From NCBI GenBank assembly GCA_947085035.1, contig CAMTUW010000017.1, forward strand, positions 1-64,000: DNA of 64,000 nt. The letters run 5' to 3'. Positions within the stretch are counted from its first letter, which is position 1. Every line of letters starts with the position of its first letter. This DNA comes from CAMTUW01 sp947085035. Lineage in GTDB: Bacteria > Actinomycetota > Coriobacteriia > Anaerosomatales > PHET01. Below, one piece after another: positions 9,101-17,353 of this stretch. A program made the position numbers and the translations under genes. The notes under the pieces are model-generated. The model ran no database searches. It was not told where the DNA came from and saw only the letters and a program-made list of their open reading frames with translations.

Positions 9101-9450
9101 TTCGGCGCGCGGATGCGCAGCTCGAGAGGCTCTCGGTCACAGGTCCGCTGCTGGGTGCGATGGTCGGCGTCGAGTTCAAGGAGTGCTCGACCGCAATGGC
9201 TGAAGGCGACAGGATCCTGTTGTTCACAGACGGAGTCACCGAGGCCAGAAGAGGTCGCGAGTTCTTCGGAGACGAACGGGTGGTCGAGTCGTTCATGGCG
9301 TCAGGCTCTGCGCAAGACGCTGTGCAGAGCCTGCTTTCTGACGTGCGCTCATTCGCTCGATCAGACCTGAAAGACGACGTCGCGGTGCTGTCTGTCACCG
9401 CTTTGGGTATGCAAGAACCCAGACACTCGGCGATAGAGACAGTGACGTGA
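6181..9450 (+). CDS. Membrane sensor PP2C/SpoIIE phosphatase with HAMP and GAF domains (RsbU-like)
   Basis: The 1089-residue protein has an N-terminal TM (about 22-45), an extracytoplasmic sensor region (45-280), a second TM (about 283-305), a HAMP domain (305-360), two clear GAF domains (about 375-510 and 690-830) with a weaker GAF-like region between them, and a SpoIIE/PP2C domain from about 850 with GGDYYD, DVCGKG, NGGHPPG and LFTDGVTEA. Such phosphatases remove phosphate from STAS anti-anti-sigma proteins. The gene one base downstream encodes a STAS-ATPase fusion, its likely substrate. The start is unsure: GTG 6181 opens the frame, but the best ribosome site (GGGAGG, 6202-6207) points at a rare ATT codon at 6214. 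Confidence 0.9.
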   Translation: MWCPSELGRLIIRRSRRTGGLAARIVRLALAVGVTTFSIAGVVAVISASRLASERGVSRDLLVVQMVEGAIEDRLATAEGMLERVSMLVSSSESQEDAAKGVAVLFAGSRSIFDEMVLADASGRTLAVSPSILRQKSVALLPAFQRALAGASGFVEIEDGDERDRVWVVRSTFSADGTHLVILARMDIRFIAATLERAADVQGNRTVFLIDSGDLLAAVDSEHAPQLSTAEWRSEGEGTGRVWLSLFDGTRVRGYYNDIEGVGNMDWRVVSVKPLSVDIVDVIGAVAPSLTVLILGGLAGVIVAWGASSRLVRPLRELERTARNAAMGAYVKPLTVTDADEIGRVALAFNQVALRLNALHDLSQLLASASRLDQVLDGILSAVAHIVGQGSAAIYLLDSYGERLEPVRTRGLGLSAARSVPLRDHGWLARTLFGSEPAVLTAEPADLIAEVPGLKGDHRSVLAAPLIAGGDVLGLVLVLKDEEVGVSEAEREMVKTFSAQASVAVQTSRLFEVESESRRVAEALREVAQELVRPVELFASLARTREIVADLFNSPSVRILIANREVLGLSPASDDGEAGASESDDLAAVTDVLKVRGGHAQIIERGVDSRVEAMLVDSASALLAIPIGHEDDRGGMLLIMLAHGRIGSESVEVGRALADEIALALDNAYFYERALGRAANLETIFRISQAVGSSLQINVVLNRVLDVVLKILSADAVMLWSYDTRRKTLGTAMVRGAVPASVLHLELGPGEDLPGHIFDSGDPLLMRDLSSAMGGVAGSAASQGLCSLLGVPLLARGRPIGVLMVLSSASDAFTDEETNLLQTFASQAALAIDTARLYSKEHEVASILQASILPEALPEFPELETASAYAPAGADVEIGGDYYDLFRSKSGIWLSVADVCGKGVQAATKTSMIKYAVRAFAAAGLSPARVVSELNDMVVGAGEASDIVTLWVGRYDPQVGRLTWANGGHPPGLLRRADAQLERLSVTGPLLGAMVGVEFKECSTAMAEGDRILLFTDGVTEARRGREFFGDERVVESFMASGSAQDAVQSLLSDVRSFARSDLKDDVAVLSVTALGMQEPRHSAIETVT

Positions 9451-9451
9451 A

Positions 9452-10234
9452 TTGACCGATTACAGCATCGACAAAGAGGTCGGCAGTCGCGCCTGCGTGG
9501 TGACGCTGTCCGGAGACATCGACATCTCGGTGGTGCCGGAGCTCAAGGAGAATCTGGAATCTGCGATCAGTGCAGGTTGCGGCAACATCGTGTTGGACCT
9601 GAAGGACGTCGACTACGCAGACAGTTCCGCACTGGGTCTGTTCATCTGGCTGGACCATCGCTTGCTCCCTCGCGGGGGTCGTTTGGTGTTGGCGGGAGCG
9701 AGTCGTGACGTGACGCGCATCCTTGAGCTGTCCGGTCTTGTCACGGTGGCGGCTTCGATCACGATGTCGCCGCACATCACCGCCGCGCTTGAAGGTCTCG
9801 AACTGCCGCTCATCGCGTCTGAACCGCTCTGGGAGCACGAGGTCGACCTGGTTCCGGATGCCGATTCACTGTCCGACGCGAGAGAGCGTGTCGCGACGGT
9901 CATATGGCCACTTCGATTCCCCGAATCCTCGCTGTTCGACATCAAGGTCGCGTTGGGAGAGGCCCTGGCCAACTGCATAAAGTACGGAATCCCCGAGTCC
10001 GCCGAGCCCATCGTGCGCGTCCATGTCATCGCCTACGATGACCGGGTGGTTCTCGAGGTCATGGACAACGGACCCGGATTCGACGGCGTTCACTGTGGCA
10101 GCGATGACGTCTACGCCCCGAGCGGGCGAGGAGTCATGTTCATGAAGGCGCTCATGGACCGTGTCGAGTATCTTCCGTCCCCCTTGGGCGGTACGCTCGT
10201 TCGCATGACCAAACACCGTCCCGGTGACAGGTGA
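9452..10234 (+). CDS. STAS domain fused to anti-sigma-factor-type HATPase
   Basis: Residues 1-110 form a STAS domain (VVTLSGDIDIS, then DLKDVDYADSSALGLFIWL with the Ser phospho-site next to Asp), as in anti-anti-sigma factors. Residues about 135-258 form a GHKL ATPase of the RsbW/SpoIIAB type (VALGEALANCIKYGI as N box, VMDNGPGFD, GRGVMFMKALMD). Normally these are separate proteins: the kinase phosphorylates the antagonist. Having both in one 260-residue chain suggests a self-contained switch reset by the RsbU-like phosphatase encoded just upstream. TTG 9452 is the only workable start, one base after the upstream stop. The glycosyltransferase gene downstream overlaps by one base. The target sigma factor is not in the window. 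Confidence 0.88.
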   Translation: MTDYSIDKEVGSRACVVTLSGDIDISVVPELKENLESAISAGCGNIVLDLKDVDYADSSALGLFIWLDHRLLPRGGRLVLAGASRDVTRILELSGLVTVAASITMSPHITAALEGLELPLIASEPLWEHEVDLVPDADSLSDARERVATVIWPLRFPESSLFDIKVALGEALANCIKYGIPESAEPIVRVHVIAYDDRVVLEVMDNGPGFDGVHCGSDDVYAPSGRGVMFMKALMDRVEYLPSPLGGTLVRMTKHRPGDR

Positions 10235-11343
10235 TGCCGAGAAGACGGCTCGCCAAGACGAGCGTCCTCATTCTCACCGCCTCGTTCGGCGGTCCGCATC
10301 GCGGGACGGCTGACGCCCTATCACGTTACCTGCGCACGCACCATGACCAAGCGGTCGAGGTGCGCGTCGTCGACCTGTTCGAAGACACCATGCCAAGCCT
10401 GAACGTATTGGCTCGGTTCGCCTATGACAGGGATGCGGAGTTCTTCCCCAAGGGGTTGACGACATGGCCTCCGCTGGTCTCGTCGTCACATTCCTCGGCG
10501 ATCATGACCGAGTTCCAAAACGTCGGACTCGCGCGGCTCGCCGAGATGCTCGCGCAGTACTCGCCACAGGTGGTGATCTCCACGTTTCCTGTCGCTGGGG
10601 CGGCCGTGGCCCACCTTCGGCCTCAGGTCCGTCCATTCCTCGCGGCGACGGTCCTTTCCGAGTGGAGCGCTCGCCACGCGCTGCTTCACCCCGACACGGA
10701 CCTGTACTTCGTCTCATGTCGAGAGGTGCGCGACGAGCTGGTGGTCGCAGGGGTGTCTTGGGATCGCGTTGTGGTCTCCGGCGTGCCGGTCCTTGGCGGG
10801 CGCGAGTGTACTCCTTGCGCTGGCGCCGGTGGCGACTCCAAACCGGAGCGATTCACTGTCGTCATCGATGCCGCGGGTACCGTTGACACGACCGCTCGCT
10901 TGGTGGCCTCCATGGCTGACCTGGGAATCCGCGTCGTGGTCGCGCCCACGTCAGGCGACAGACCGCGTCGTGCCCTCGAGTCGCTGGTTGCGCGTAGCCC
11001 GCTCGTGACCCAGGCTGACTCGTCGAGCGCTGTGCCTGATGCCCTCGCCGGTGCCGATGTGCTACTCGCTCGCGCTGGATCGTCATGGATCGCAGAAGCC
11101 GTTGCGACCGGGTGTCCCACCATCATCTATACTCGTGTTCCGGCGTTCGAGACGCACAATGTCGATTTCCTCGTCAATTCTGGTGTTGCGTTGCTCTCTC
11201 GGGAAGACGACGACGCGATGGACAAGGTGCGTTTTCTCTTTGAACATCCACAGCGATCAGCCCAGATGGCAGAGTGCGCCGCACGACTCGGCAGATCGAT
11301 GGCGGCCCGGACTGTGTGCGAGCGAGTGTTGGCCATGGCGTAG
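10234..11343 (+). CDS. Glycosyltransferase of the MGDG synthase/MurG (GT28) type
   Basis: The 369-residue protein starts with a basic stretch and then SVLILTASFGGPHRGTADAL, the glycine-rich N-terminal loop of MGDG synthase/UgtP-like glycosyltransferases, which transfer sugars from UDP-sugars to diacylglycerol. The N-terminal acceptor domain includes VISTFPVAGAAVAHLRP, and the C-terminal donor domain has ADVLLARAGSSWIAEAVATG, the nucleotide-sugar motif of this fold. A glycolipid product is likely, but the acceptor cannot be read from sequence. The ATG overlaps the upstream stop by one base (TGATG), placing it in one operon with the partner-switch genes. Confidence 0.78.
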   Translation: MPRRRLAKTSVLILTASFGGPHRGTADALSRYLRTHHDQAVEVRVVDLFEDTMPSLNVLARFAYDRDAEFFPKGLTTWPPLVSSSHSSAIMTEFQNVGLARLAEMLAQYSPQVVISTFPVAGAAVAHLRPQVRPFLAATVLSEWSARHALLHPDTDLYFVSCREVRDELVVAGVSWDRVVVSGVPVLGGRECTPCAGAGGDSKPERFTVVIDAAGTVDTTARLVASMADLGIRVVVAPTSGDRPRRALESLVARSPLVTQADSSSAVPDALAGADVLLARAGSSWIAEAVATGCPTIIYTRVPAFETHNVDFLVNSGVALLSREDDDAMDKVRFLFEHPQRSAQMAECAARLGRSMAARTVCERVLAMA

Positions 11344-11360
11344 GAATCGACGGAGGACTC

Positions 11361-11936
11361 ATGGAGTTCTGGGACACCATCACCAAGAGACGTTCAGTCA
11401 GGGAGTTCAGTCCTCGACCGGTGGATCGAGAAGTGATCGAGAAGTTGCTCTACGCGGCGATCGCTGCCCCGTCGAGCATGAACTCGCAGCCCTGTCGGTT
11501 CCACGTGTGCACAGGGAAATCACGAATCGAGTTGGGCGAGATAGTCTCGCAGGCAACGGTCCACCTCATCGAGTATATCGACGTGCTTGGTCAGGAGCGC
11601 TACGAGGAGGCAGTGGGTTGGTTCTCGTCTTTTGGGGAGGCCCCCGTTGTGGTGGGTGTCTCTGCGCCCTACTCCGCCTCCGAATCCGAATCCGACGTGT
11701 TCAACAAGTTGTTGTCCGTTGGCGCCGCAGTCGAGAACCTTATGCTCGCCGCCACAGCTGAGGGACTCGGCACCTGTTGCGTGACCTTCGCGTGGTGGGT
11801 CCGAGATGAGCTCGCTGAGCTGTTCGGCATCGGTGATGATCGCAAGGTGGTCAGTCTCATCGTGCTCGGACATCCCGGAGACACGGCTCCAGTGGCGCCT
11901 CCAAAGCGCGAGGACGTCGTGGACTGGCTCGGCTGA
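11361..11936 (+). CDS. Nitroreductase-family flavoprotein
   Basis: A 191-residue FMN-dependent oxidoreductase of the nitroreductase fold. MEFWDTITKRRSVREFSP carries the Arg-Arg-Ser FMN phosphate contact, IAAPSSMNSQPCRFHV is the second FMN contact, and GLGTCCVTFAWW near residues 138-150 is the usual glycine motif. Nitroreductase-like proteins reduce nitro groups, quinones or other small electrophiles with NAD(P)H; the true substrate is unknown. GACGGAGGACTC gives a clear ribosome site before ATG 11361, so the longer open frame upstream is discarded. The HAD gene follows after six bases. Confidence 0.88.
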   Translation: MEFWDTITKRRSVREFSPRPVDREVIEKLLYAAIAAPSSMNSQPCRFHVCTGKSRIELGEIVSQATVHLIEYIDVLGQERYEEAVGWFSSFGEAPVVVGVSAPYSASESESDVFNKLLSVGAAVENLMLAATAEGLGTCCVTFAWWVRDELAELFGIGDDRKVVSLIVLGHPGDTAPVAPPKREDVVDWLG

Positions 11937-11942
11937 GCTGCC

Positions 11943-12659
11943 ATGATCACGGCGGTCTTCTTCGATGTCGGCAACACGTTGCTCTACCCTCATCCGAGCG
12001 TCTCTCACGTCGTGTTCGAGATTCTCGCTGAAGAGGGTCATGAGATCGCACTCAGCGCGATCGAGGACCTCATGCCGCTCGTGGATGAGTTCTACGAGGA
12101 TCGGTATCGAAGTGATGACACGTTTTGGACGAACGAGGCCGAGACGTCTGCCGTATGGGTCGGCATGTACTCTCTGCTCTGTCGTCAGCTCGGGCTTCAC
12201 GCGGATGCTGAACGCCTTGCGCTGCGCGTCTACGATGAGTTCGGGCATGCGTCCCGCTGGCGAGTCTATCCCGATGTGGCACCTGCCTTTGATCGGTTGG
12301 TCGCCCGGGGCCTGCGAATCGGGCTCATCTCCAATTGGGATCGCAGGCTCAGTGGCATCATCGAAGGGTTGGGACTCTCAGAGTCGCTGTCGACTATCGT
12401 CTCGTCCGCCGATGTCGGTCTGCACAAGCCGGATCCCAGGATCTTCGAGTTGGCCTGCGCACGTCTGGGCGTGTCGCCCGCCCACGCCGCCCACGTTGGA
12501 GATCACCACTACGCGGACATACTCGGAGCCAAAGCGGTTGGGATGAAGCCGGTTCTGATTGACAGACACTCCGGTGAGGAAGCTGATCACTGGTCCGGTG
12601 GAGCACCCATGATCCGGTGTCTTGATGGGCTCGAAGCGATACTCGGACTGGAGGGATGA
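11943..12659 (+). CDS. HAD-superfamily hydrolase (YjjG/dehalogenase-like)
   Basis: This 238-residue HAD phosphatase has motif I FFDVGNTLLYP (the first Asp is the nucleophile; the usual second Asp of DxD is Asn, as in some HAD-IA members), motif II ISNW, motif III Lys in VGLHKPDP, and motif IV VGDHHYADILGAKAVG. A helical cap lies between motifs I and II. The substrate cannot be predicted; relatives act on nucleotides or sugar phosphates. It lies inside the long operon running from the partner-switch genes to ubiX. Confidence 0.85.
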   Translation: MITAVFFDVGNTLLYPHPSVSHVVFEILAEEGHEIALSAIEDLMPLVDEFYEDRYRSDDTFWTNEAETSAVWVGMYSLLCRQLGLHADAERLALRVYDEFGHASRWRVYPDVAPAFDRLVARGLRIGLISNWDRRLSGIIEGLGLSESLSTIVSSADVGLHKPDPRIFELACARLGVSPAHAAHVGDHHYADILGAKAVGMKPVLIDRHSGEEADHWSGGAPMIRCLDGLEAILGLEG

Positions 12660-12660
12660 G

Positions 12661-14355
12661 ATGATGCGTACCGTTTTGAGGTGGTTCGTGTTGACGCTGG
12701 TCATGGTTGCGGCCGTTTCCGCCGCTGCAGGTGCCTACCAGCTGGCGGGCCGCGCGTGGGACGGTGTCGTGAACTACAACTCGCCCTTCGCCAGGGTCGA
12801 GCTGCCCGCGTCTTCAATCGGGCCTGCGTCGGTCGACAGAGTCGTTCTGGTCATCATCGACGGCCTGCGCATGGACGCGTCGAGGAGGATGTCTTCGCTT
12901 GAGGCGTTGCGCGGCTACGGCGCGGACCTCACGCTCCTGGCGCCTCAGCCGTCTCTCAGCTACCCGAATTGGACGACGATCCTCACAGGAGCGGACCCGG
13001 ACGTTCATGGTGTCGTCACGAACTGGCATGAAGGGCAAGTCCCTGTCGAGACGATTCTCGACACCGCCAAGGCCGCCGGTGTGCCCTACATCGTCGTGGG
13101 CCCGAGCGACCTCGCCACTCTGTACCCGGCGGCTGTGCTCGGGCAGGGATCGTTCTTCCTGGATTGGTCGTCTCAGTACCTGGGCGATCGCTACGTGGAT
13201 GAAGCGTTGCGCCTGATCGCGGCGAAGAACCCGCGCCTCGTGGTACTTCACCTCCCGGACGTCGACGAAGCCGGTCACGCCGCCGGAGGAGCCAGCGCAT
13301 CGTATGCACAGACCGTCGCCCGGGTCGATGCGGACGTGCGGCGGCTTGTCGAGAAGCTGCAGGACACACACACTGCTTTCGTGGTCGTCGCCGACCACGG
13401 TCACATCGACACGGGTGGGCACGGTGGATGGGAGCCGGAGGTTGTGTCAGTCCCCGGCGTGATGTCCGGTGCGGGAATCCGACCCCTCGTCGGCGAGTAC
13501 CACCTGAGCGACATCGCGCCCACCGTCGCGGTTCTCGTGGGAATCCCGGTGCCGCGTTATGCCACGGGTGAGGTACTTCAAAGCGCGCTGGCTTCGCCGA
13601 CCACCGACGCCCTGCAGGCGGCGTCTCGCCATCGCCTGCTCGCCATTGAAGCATTCGCAGGCGTCGTTTCAGGGTCCACGGGCGAGACGGATTCCCCTCT
13701 GTCCCCTGACGCGCAAGCCGCTACCGTGACCAAGCATCTGCGCGAGGCACGCGAGGGGCGTCTGGCGTTCGATCGAGCGGAGCGCTCCACGGGACTCGCG
13801 TTGTGGATCGCGCTTGCGGGAATCGCGATCATCATCGCTGTCGGCGTTGCTTCGCCAAGAGCGCTTGTGGCCTCTCTTGCCGGCGCGGGGGCGTATTACG
13901 CTGTCTACAACGCACTGTTCTTCCTGGTGCGCGGGAATCACTGGTCGCTTTCGGCGTTCAACTCAGAAGACATGATCGAACTCTGGATGAACACCCGGCT
14001 GGCTGATGCAGCCGTCTCGGGACTCGTGGGGGTCGCTGTCGCCGCACTCGTCTATCCGTTCTTGAGGGCGCAGCCGAAAGCGCCACGCAATCGCTACCTG
14101 CCTGGCTGGCTCACTCTCGGGCCGCTCGTCGTTCTGGTGATTCAGGTCACGCTCGCGTTTCAGGTGGCGTGGTTCATCTGGGCCTGGGGTGTTGAGCCCG
14201 TGTGGGGGATGCCTGATCTCAAGTGGGGCTTCAAGTTCAACCTCGACCTCATCCAGATGACGGCGCTCGGGGCGGCCGCGCTCCTCGCACCGGCTCTCTC
14301 GTACGTCATAGGGCGGTATCATCCACGTATCCGAGTCAGTCGCGCTTCCGAGTAG
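12661..14355 (+). CDS. Membrane-anchored type I phosphodiesterase/alkaline phosphatase-fold protein
   Basis: The 564-residue product has an N-terminal signal-anchor (residues 1-25), an extracytoplasmic domain of the nucleotide pyrophosphatase/phosphodiesterase family (about 50-330), and four or five C-terminal TM segments (about 380-550). Family residues include VVLVIIDGLRMD (metal Asp), LSYPNWTTILTG (nucleophile Thr), HLPDVDEAGHAAG and VVADHGHIDTGGHGG (metal Asp and His residues). It probably hydrolyses phosphodiester or sulfate/phosphonate esters outside the membrane, with the C-terminal part as a membrane platform. GGAGGG five bases before ATG 12661 fixes the start. The ubiD-like gene follows after 13 bases. 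Confidence 0.85.
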   Translation: MMRTVLRWFVLTLVMVAAVSAAAGAYQLAGRAWDGVVNYNSPFARVELPASSIGPASVDRVVLVIIDGLRMDASRRMSSLEALRGYGADLTLLAPQPSLSYPNWTTILTGADPDVHGVVTNWHEGQVPVETILDTAKAAGVPYIVVGPSDLATLYPAAVLGQGSFFLDWSSQYLGDRYVDEALRLIAAKNPRLVVLHLPDVDEAGHAAGGASASYAQTVARVDADVRRLVEKLQDTHTAFVVVADHGHIDTGGHGGWEPEVVSVPGVMSGAGIRPLVGEYHLSDIAPTVAVLVGIPVPRYATGEVLQSALASPTTDALQAASRHRLLAIEAFAGVVSGSTGETDSPLSPDAQAATVTKHLREAREGRLAFDRAERSTGLALWIALAGIAIIIAVGVASPRALVASLAGAGAYYAVYNALFFLVRGNHWSLSAFNSEDMIELWMNTRLADAAVSGLVGVAVAALVYPFLRAQPKAPRNRYLPGWLTLGPLVVLVIQVTLAFQVAWFIWAWGVEPVWGMPDLKWGFKFNLDLIQMTALGAAALLAPALSYVIGRYHPRIRVSRASE

Positions 14356-14368
14356 TGAGGATTCACCT

Positions 14369-15856
14369 ATGGCATTGAAGGACCTTCGTGAGTACATGGC
14401 GCTGCTCGAGCAGCGAGGTCAACTGAAGCGGATATCGGCACAAGTCGATCCCAACCTCGAGATCGGCGAGATCACCGATCGCGTCAGCAAGGCGTATGGT
14501 CCGGGCCTGCTGTTCGAGAACCCGGTGAACCGCGAGACAGGCGAGAAGTACGCGATGCCGGTCGCGATCAACCTGATGGGCAGCTACGACCGCATGGCGT
14601 GGGCCATGGGCGTCGATGCCGAGACAGGCACATGGCGCGATCTGGACGCGAAGGCCAAGCAGCTCATGGACCTGCTGCCGCTCGACATGCCCGCGGGTGC
14701 GATGGAGAAGCTCGGGGTCATGAAGAACCTCGCCGGGCTCGCCGGTGCGGGCGCCAAGACCGTGAAGCGCGCGCCGGTCCAAGAGATCGTACTGCGTGGC
14801 GATGAGGTCGACCTGACGAAGCTTCCCGTGCTCACCACGTGGCCCGAGGACGGCGGACCCTTCATCACACTTCCCATCGTCGTGACGAACGATCTCAAGG
14901 GCAAGCTGAACCTGGGCATGTACCGGCTCCAGATCTTCGACAAGAACACGACCGGACTGCACATACATGAGCACCACGACGGCAACAAGAACCTGCGCGC
15001 GTGGCGTGAGTCTGGGGCGAAGCGTGCGCCCGTCGCGGTGGCGTTGGGTGCCGACCCGATCACCATCTTCTCGGCGACAGCGCCCGTGCCGCCGATCATC
15101 GACGAGTACCTGTTCAGCGGCATTCTGCGCGGTGAGAGCGTTGAGGTCGTCAAGTGCCTCACGAACGACCTGCTCGTACCTGCCCACGCAGAGATCGTGC
15201 TTGAGGGCTGGTGTGACCTCGAGGAGATGCGCTGGGAGGGTCCGTTCGGCGATCACACGGGCTACTACTCGCTCGCAGATGATTTCCCCGTGTTCCACGT
15301 TGAGTGCATCACCATGCGCAAAGACGCGATCTATCCCACCACCATCGTCGGCCGTCCGCCCATGGAGGACTGCTACATGGCCAAGGCCACGGAGCGCATC
15401 TTCCTGCCGGTCATCAAGGCGATGATGCCCGAGGTGATCGACTACGATCTGCCGCTTGAAGGCGTCTTCCACAACTGCGCGATCTTCCAGATCAAGAAGG
15501 AGTTCGCGGGACAGGCGTTTCGCGTCATGAACTTCGCGTGGTCCATGGGGCAGATGATGTTCACGAAGTACGTCATCGTGGTCGATGCAGACGTCGACTG
15601 TCACAACTACTCCGAGGTGGCGTGGCGCTGCTTCAACAACGTCGACCCCAGTCGCGATATCCTCATCAGCAAGGGTCCGCTCGACAAGCTCGACCACGCC
15701 AGCAACCTTGAGAGCTTCGGCTACAAGATGGGCATCGATGCGACTCGCCCGATAGCTGGTGAAGGGTACGATCGCGAGTGGCCCGAAGCGCTCGAGATGG
15801 ACGCGGACGTGAAGGCGCGCGTCGACGCGATGTGGTCGGAGCTCGGTCTTGGGTAA
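14369..15856 (+). CDS. ubiD: UbiD-family decarboxylase (probable menaquinone branch)
   Basis: UbiD enzymes decarboxylate aromatic or unsaturated acids with prenylated FMN. The 495-residue protein is the usual length and has LREYMALLEQRGQLKRI at the N terminus, GMYRLQIFDKNTTGLHIHEH and the catalytic region around FGDHTGYYSL. It begins a ubiD-ubiA-ubiX set: the UbiX product makes the prenyl-FMN cofactor and the UbiA protein attaches the polyprenyl tail. In bacteria using the futalosine route the equivalent enzymes are MqnL, MqnP and MqnM, which is my preferred reading in an anaerobic actinobacterium. No other menaquinone genes are in the window, so the pathway is inference. It overlaps ubiA by eight bases. 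Confidence 0.92.
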   Translation: MALKDLREYMALLEQRGQLKRISAQVDPNLEIGEITDRVSKAYGPGLLFENPVNRETGEKYAMPVAINLMGSYDRMAWAMGVDAETGTWRDLDAKAKQLMDLLPLDMPAGAMEKLGVMKNLAGLAGAGAKTVKRAPVQEIVLRGDEVDLTKLPVLTTWPEDGGPFITLPIVVTNDLKGKLNLGMYRLQIFDKNTTGLHIHEHHDGNKNLRAWRESGAKRAPVAVALGADPITIFSATAPVPPIIDEYLFSGILRGESVEVVKCLTNDLLVPAHAEIVLEGWCDLEEMRWEGPFGDHTGYYSLADDFPVFHVECITMRKDAIYPTTIVGRPPMEDCYMAKATERIFLPVIKAMMPEVIDYDLPLEGVFHNCAIFQIKKEFAGQAFRVMNFAWSMGQMMFTKYVIVVDADVDCHNYSEVAWRCFNNVDPSRDILISKGPLDKLDHASNLESFGYKMGIDATRPIAGEGYDREWPEALEMDADVKARVDAMWSELGLG

Positions 15857-16733
15857 GGTCCGCGAGAGAGTCGGAGTCTTCCTTGAGCTTGTGAAGTTCG
15901 AGCACTCCATCTTCGCGCTTCCGTATGCCTACATCGGTGCGCTCTACGGGGCATCTGAGTGGGTGAGTACCGCGTACTGGCCCACCTGGCAGGCTCTCGC
16001 TTGGATCACCCTCGTGATGGTCGGCGCTCGGGCCTTCGCCTTTGTGGTCAACCGCGCCGTGGACAAAGAGATTGACGCGCGGAATCCGCGGACGGCGGGG
16101 CGCGCGATCCCCGCGGGGCTCGTGAAAGCGTGGGAGCTCTGGCTGTTCGCGGGGCTGATGCTCGCGGCCTTTCTCTTCGGTGTCTGGCAACTCGCACCCA
16201 TCACCAGGGTGCTGTGGCCAGTCGTTCTTGCCGTCTTCGTGATCTATCCGTACACGAAGCGCTTCACGCCGCTGTGTCACTACTGGCTGGGACTGTGTCT
16301 GGGCCTGGCGCCGGTGGGAGGTTGGGTTGCAGTGGGCGGCCCGGTCGATCACATCGCACCGTGGCTGTTTGGCGCTGCGGTGCTCCTTTGGACTGCGGGA
16401 TTCGACATCATCTACGCAACCCAAGACGTCGAGTGTGACGTGCGAGACGCGGTGCACTCCATGCCTGCTGACTTCGGAATCGCGCGGGCGTTGCTGCAAA
16501 CGAGGGTGGCGCATCTTTTGACGATCGTGCTCCTCGCGGCCGCCGGATTCGCTGTTGGGGCGGGGTGGCCGTGGTTCGTAGGTGTTACCGTGGCCGCAGG
16601 GTTGCTCGCATACGAGAACGCGATCGTCCGCGTGGGCGACCTGTCGCGGGTCAATGCAGCGTTCTTCACCGTCAACGGAGTGATAGCGGTCGTCGTGGGC
16701 CTCGGTGCCCTGTTCGACCGCATCATCGGATAG
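15849..16733 (+). CDS. ubiA: UbiA-family prenyltransferase (MqnP-like)
   Basis: This integral membrane prenyltransferase (294 residues, about eight TM segments) condenses a polyprenyl diphosphate with an aromatic acceptor. The first Asp-rich motif is NRAVDKEIDARNPRTAGR (residues about 75-92) and the second is the DIIYATQDVECD stretch (about 187-198); both bind Mg-diphosphate. The N terminus LVKFEHSIFALPYAYIGAL is typical of the UbiA/MqnP group. The TTG at 15849 overlaps the end of ubiD; no better start exists before the conserved region. Cotranscription with ubiD and ubiX supports a menaquinone role. Confidence 0.9.
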   Translation: MGKVRERVGVFLELVKFEHSIFALPYAYIGALYGASEWVSTAYWPTWQALAWITLVMVGARAFAFVVNRAVDKEIDARNPRTAGRAIPAGLVKAWELWLFAGLMLAAFLFGVWQLAPITRVLWPVVLAVFVIYPYTKRFTPLCHYWLGLCLGLAPVGGWVAVGGPVDHIAPWLFGAAVLLWTAGFDIIYATQDVECDVRDAVHSMPADFGIARALLQTRVAHLLTIVLLAAAGFAVGAGWPWFVGVTVAAGLLAYENAIVRVGDLSRVNAAFFTVNGVIAVVVGLGALFDRIIG

Positions 16734-16741
16734 GAGTCGGT

Positions 16742-17353
16742 ATGGCGAGAATCGCTGTGATCATGACCGGTGCATCGGGAAGTGCGTATGGGATGAGGTT
16801 GACCGAGCAGCTCGTGACGCTGGGTCATGAGGTCGTCTTCTGCGCGACTCCTGCTGGTCGCGACGTGTGCGCTTTCGAACTGGGTTTCGAGCTTCCCCTC
16901 GGCAGCGCTGATGCCGCGGCGATAGCACTCACCACGTTCCTCGAGATCCCGAGTTCGCAACGAGTACGTGTCGCGTACGCCGACGATCTCTTCGATGGGA
17001 TAGCGAGCGGTTCTCACCCGCTGGATGCGGTGATCGTGGCGCCTGCGAGCATGGGTTTTTGTGCGAGCGTCGCTGCCGGGCTGGGTAGCGATCTGCCGGA
17101 GCGAGCTGCCGACGTCGCCCTCAAGGAGCGGCGTCCCCTGGTACTCGTCCCGCGCGAGACGCCCCTGTCGCTCGTGCACCTGAGGAATCTGACGGCGCTC
17201 ACCGAGGCAGGAGCGGTCATCGTTCCTGCAATGCCGGCGTTCTACACCAAGCCGGAAAACATCGATGACCTGATATCTTTCGTTGTGGGCAAAGTCCTTG
17301 ACGTGTTGGGCATCGAGCACGAGCTGATCAAACGATGGGGCAATGATGGCTGA
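16742..17353 (+). CDS. ubiX: Flavin prenyltransferase UbiX
   Basis: UbiX prenylates FMN to make the cofactor of UbiD. The 203-residue protein starts VIMTGASGSAYGMRLTEQL (the FMN-binding Gly-Ala-Ser-Gly loop), then has IVAPASMGFCASVAAGLGSD and LVPRETPLSLVHLRN, all standard UbiX motifs, with MPAFYTKPENIDDLISFV near the end. GGATAGGAGTCGGT precedes ATG 16742; the longer open frame upstream runs antisense-like through ubiA and is rejected. The downstream YqhA-like gene overlaps it by 11 bases. Confidence 0.95.
   Translation: MARIAVIMTGASGSAYGMRLTEQLVTLGHEVVFCATPAGRDVCAFELGFELPLGSADAAAIALTTFLEIPSSQRVRVAYADDLFDGIASGSHPLDAVIVAPASMGFCASVAAGLGSDLPERAADVALKERRPLVLVPRETPLSLVHLRNLTALTEAGAVIVPAMPAFYTKPENIDDLISFVVGKVLDVLGIEHELIKRWGNDG

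Noticed and set aside
14363..15910. 515-codon open frame antisense to ubiD
   Set aside because: Antisense shadow with no family similarity.
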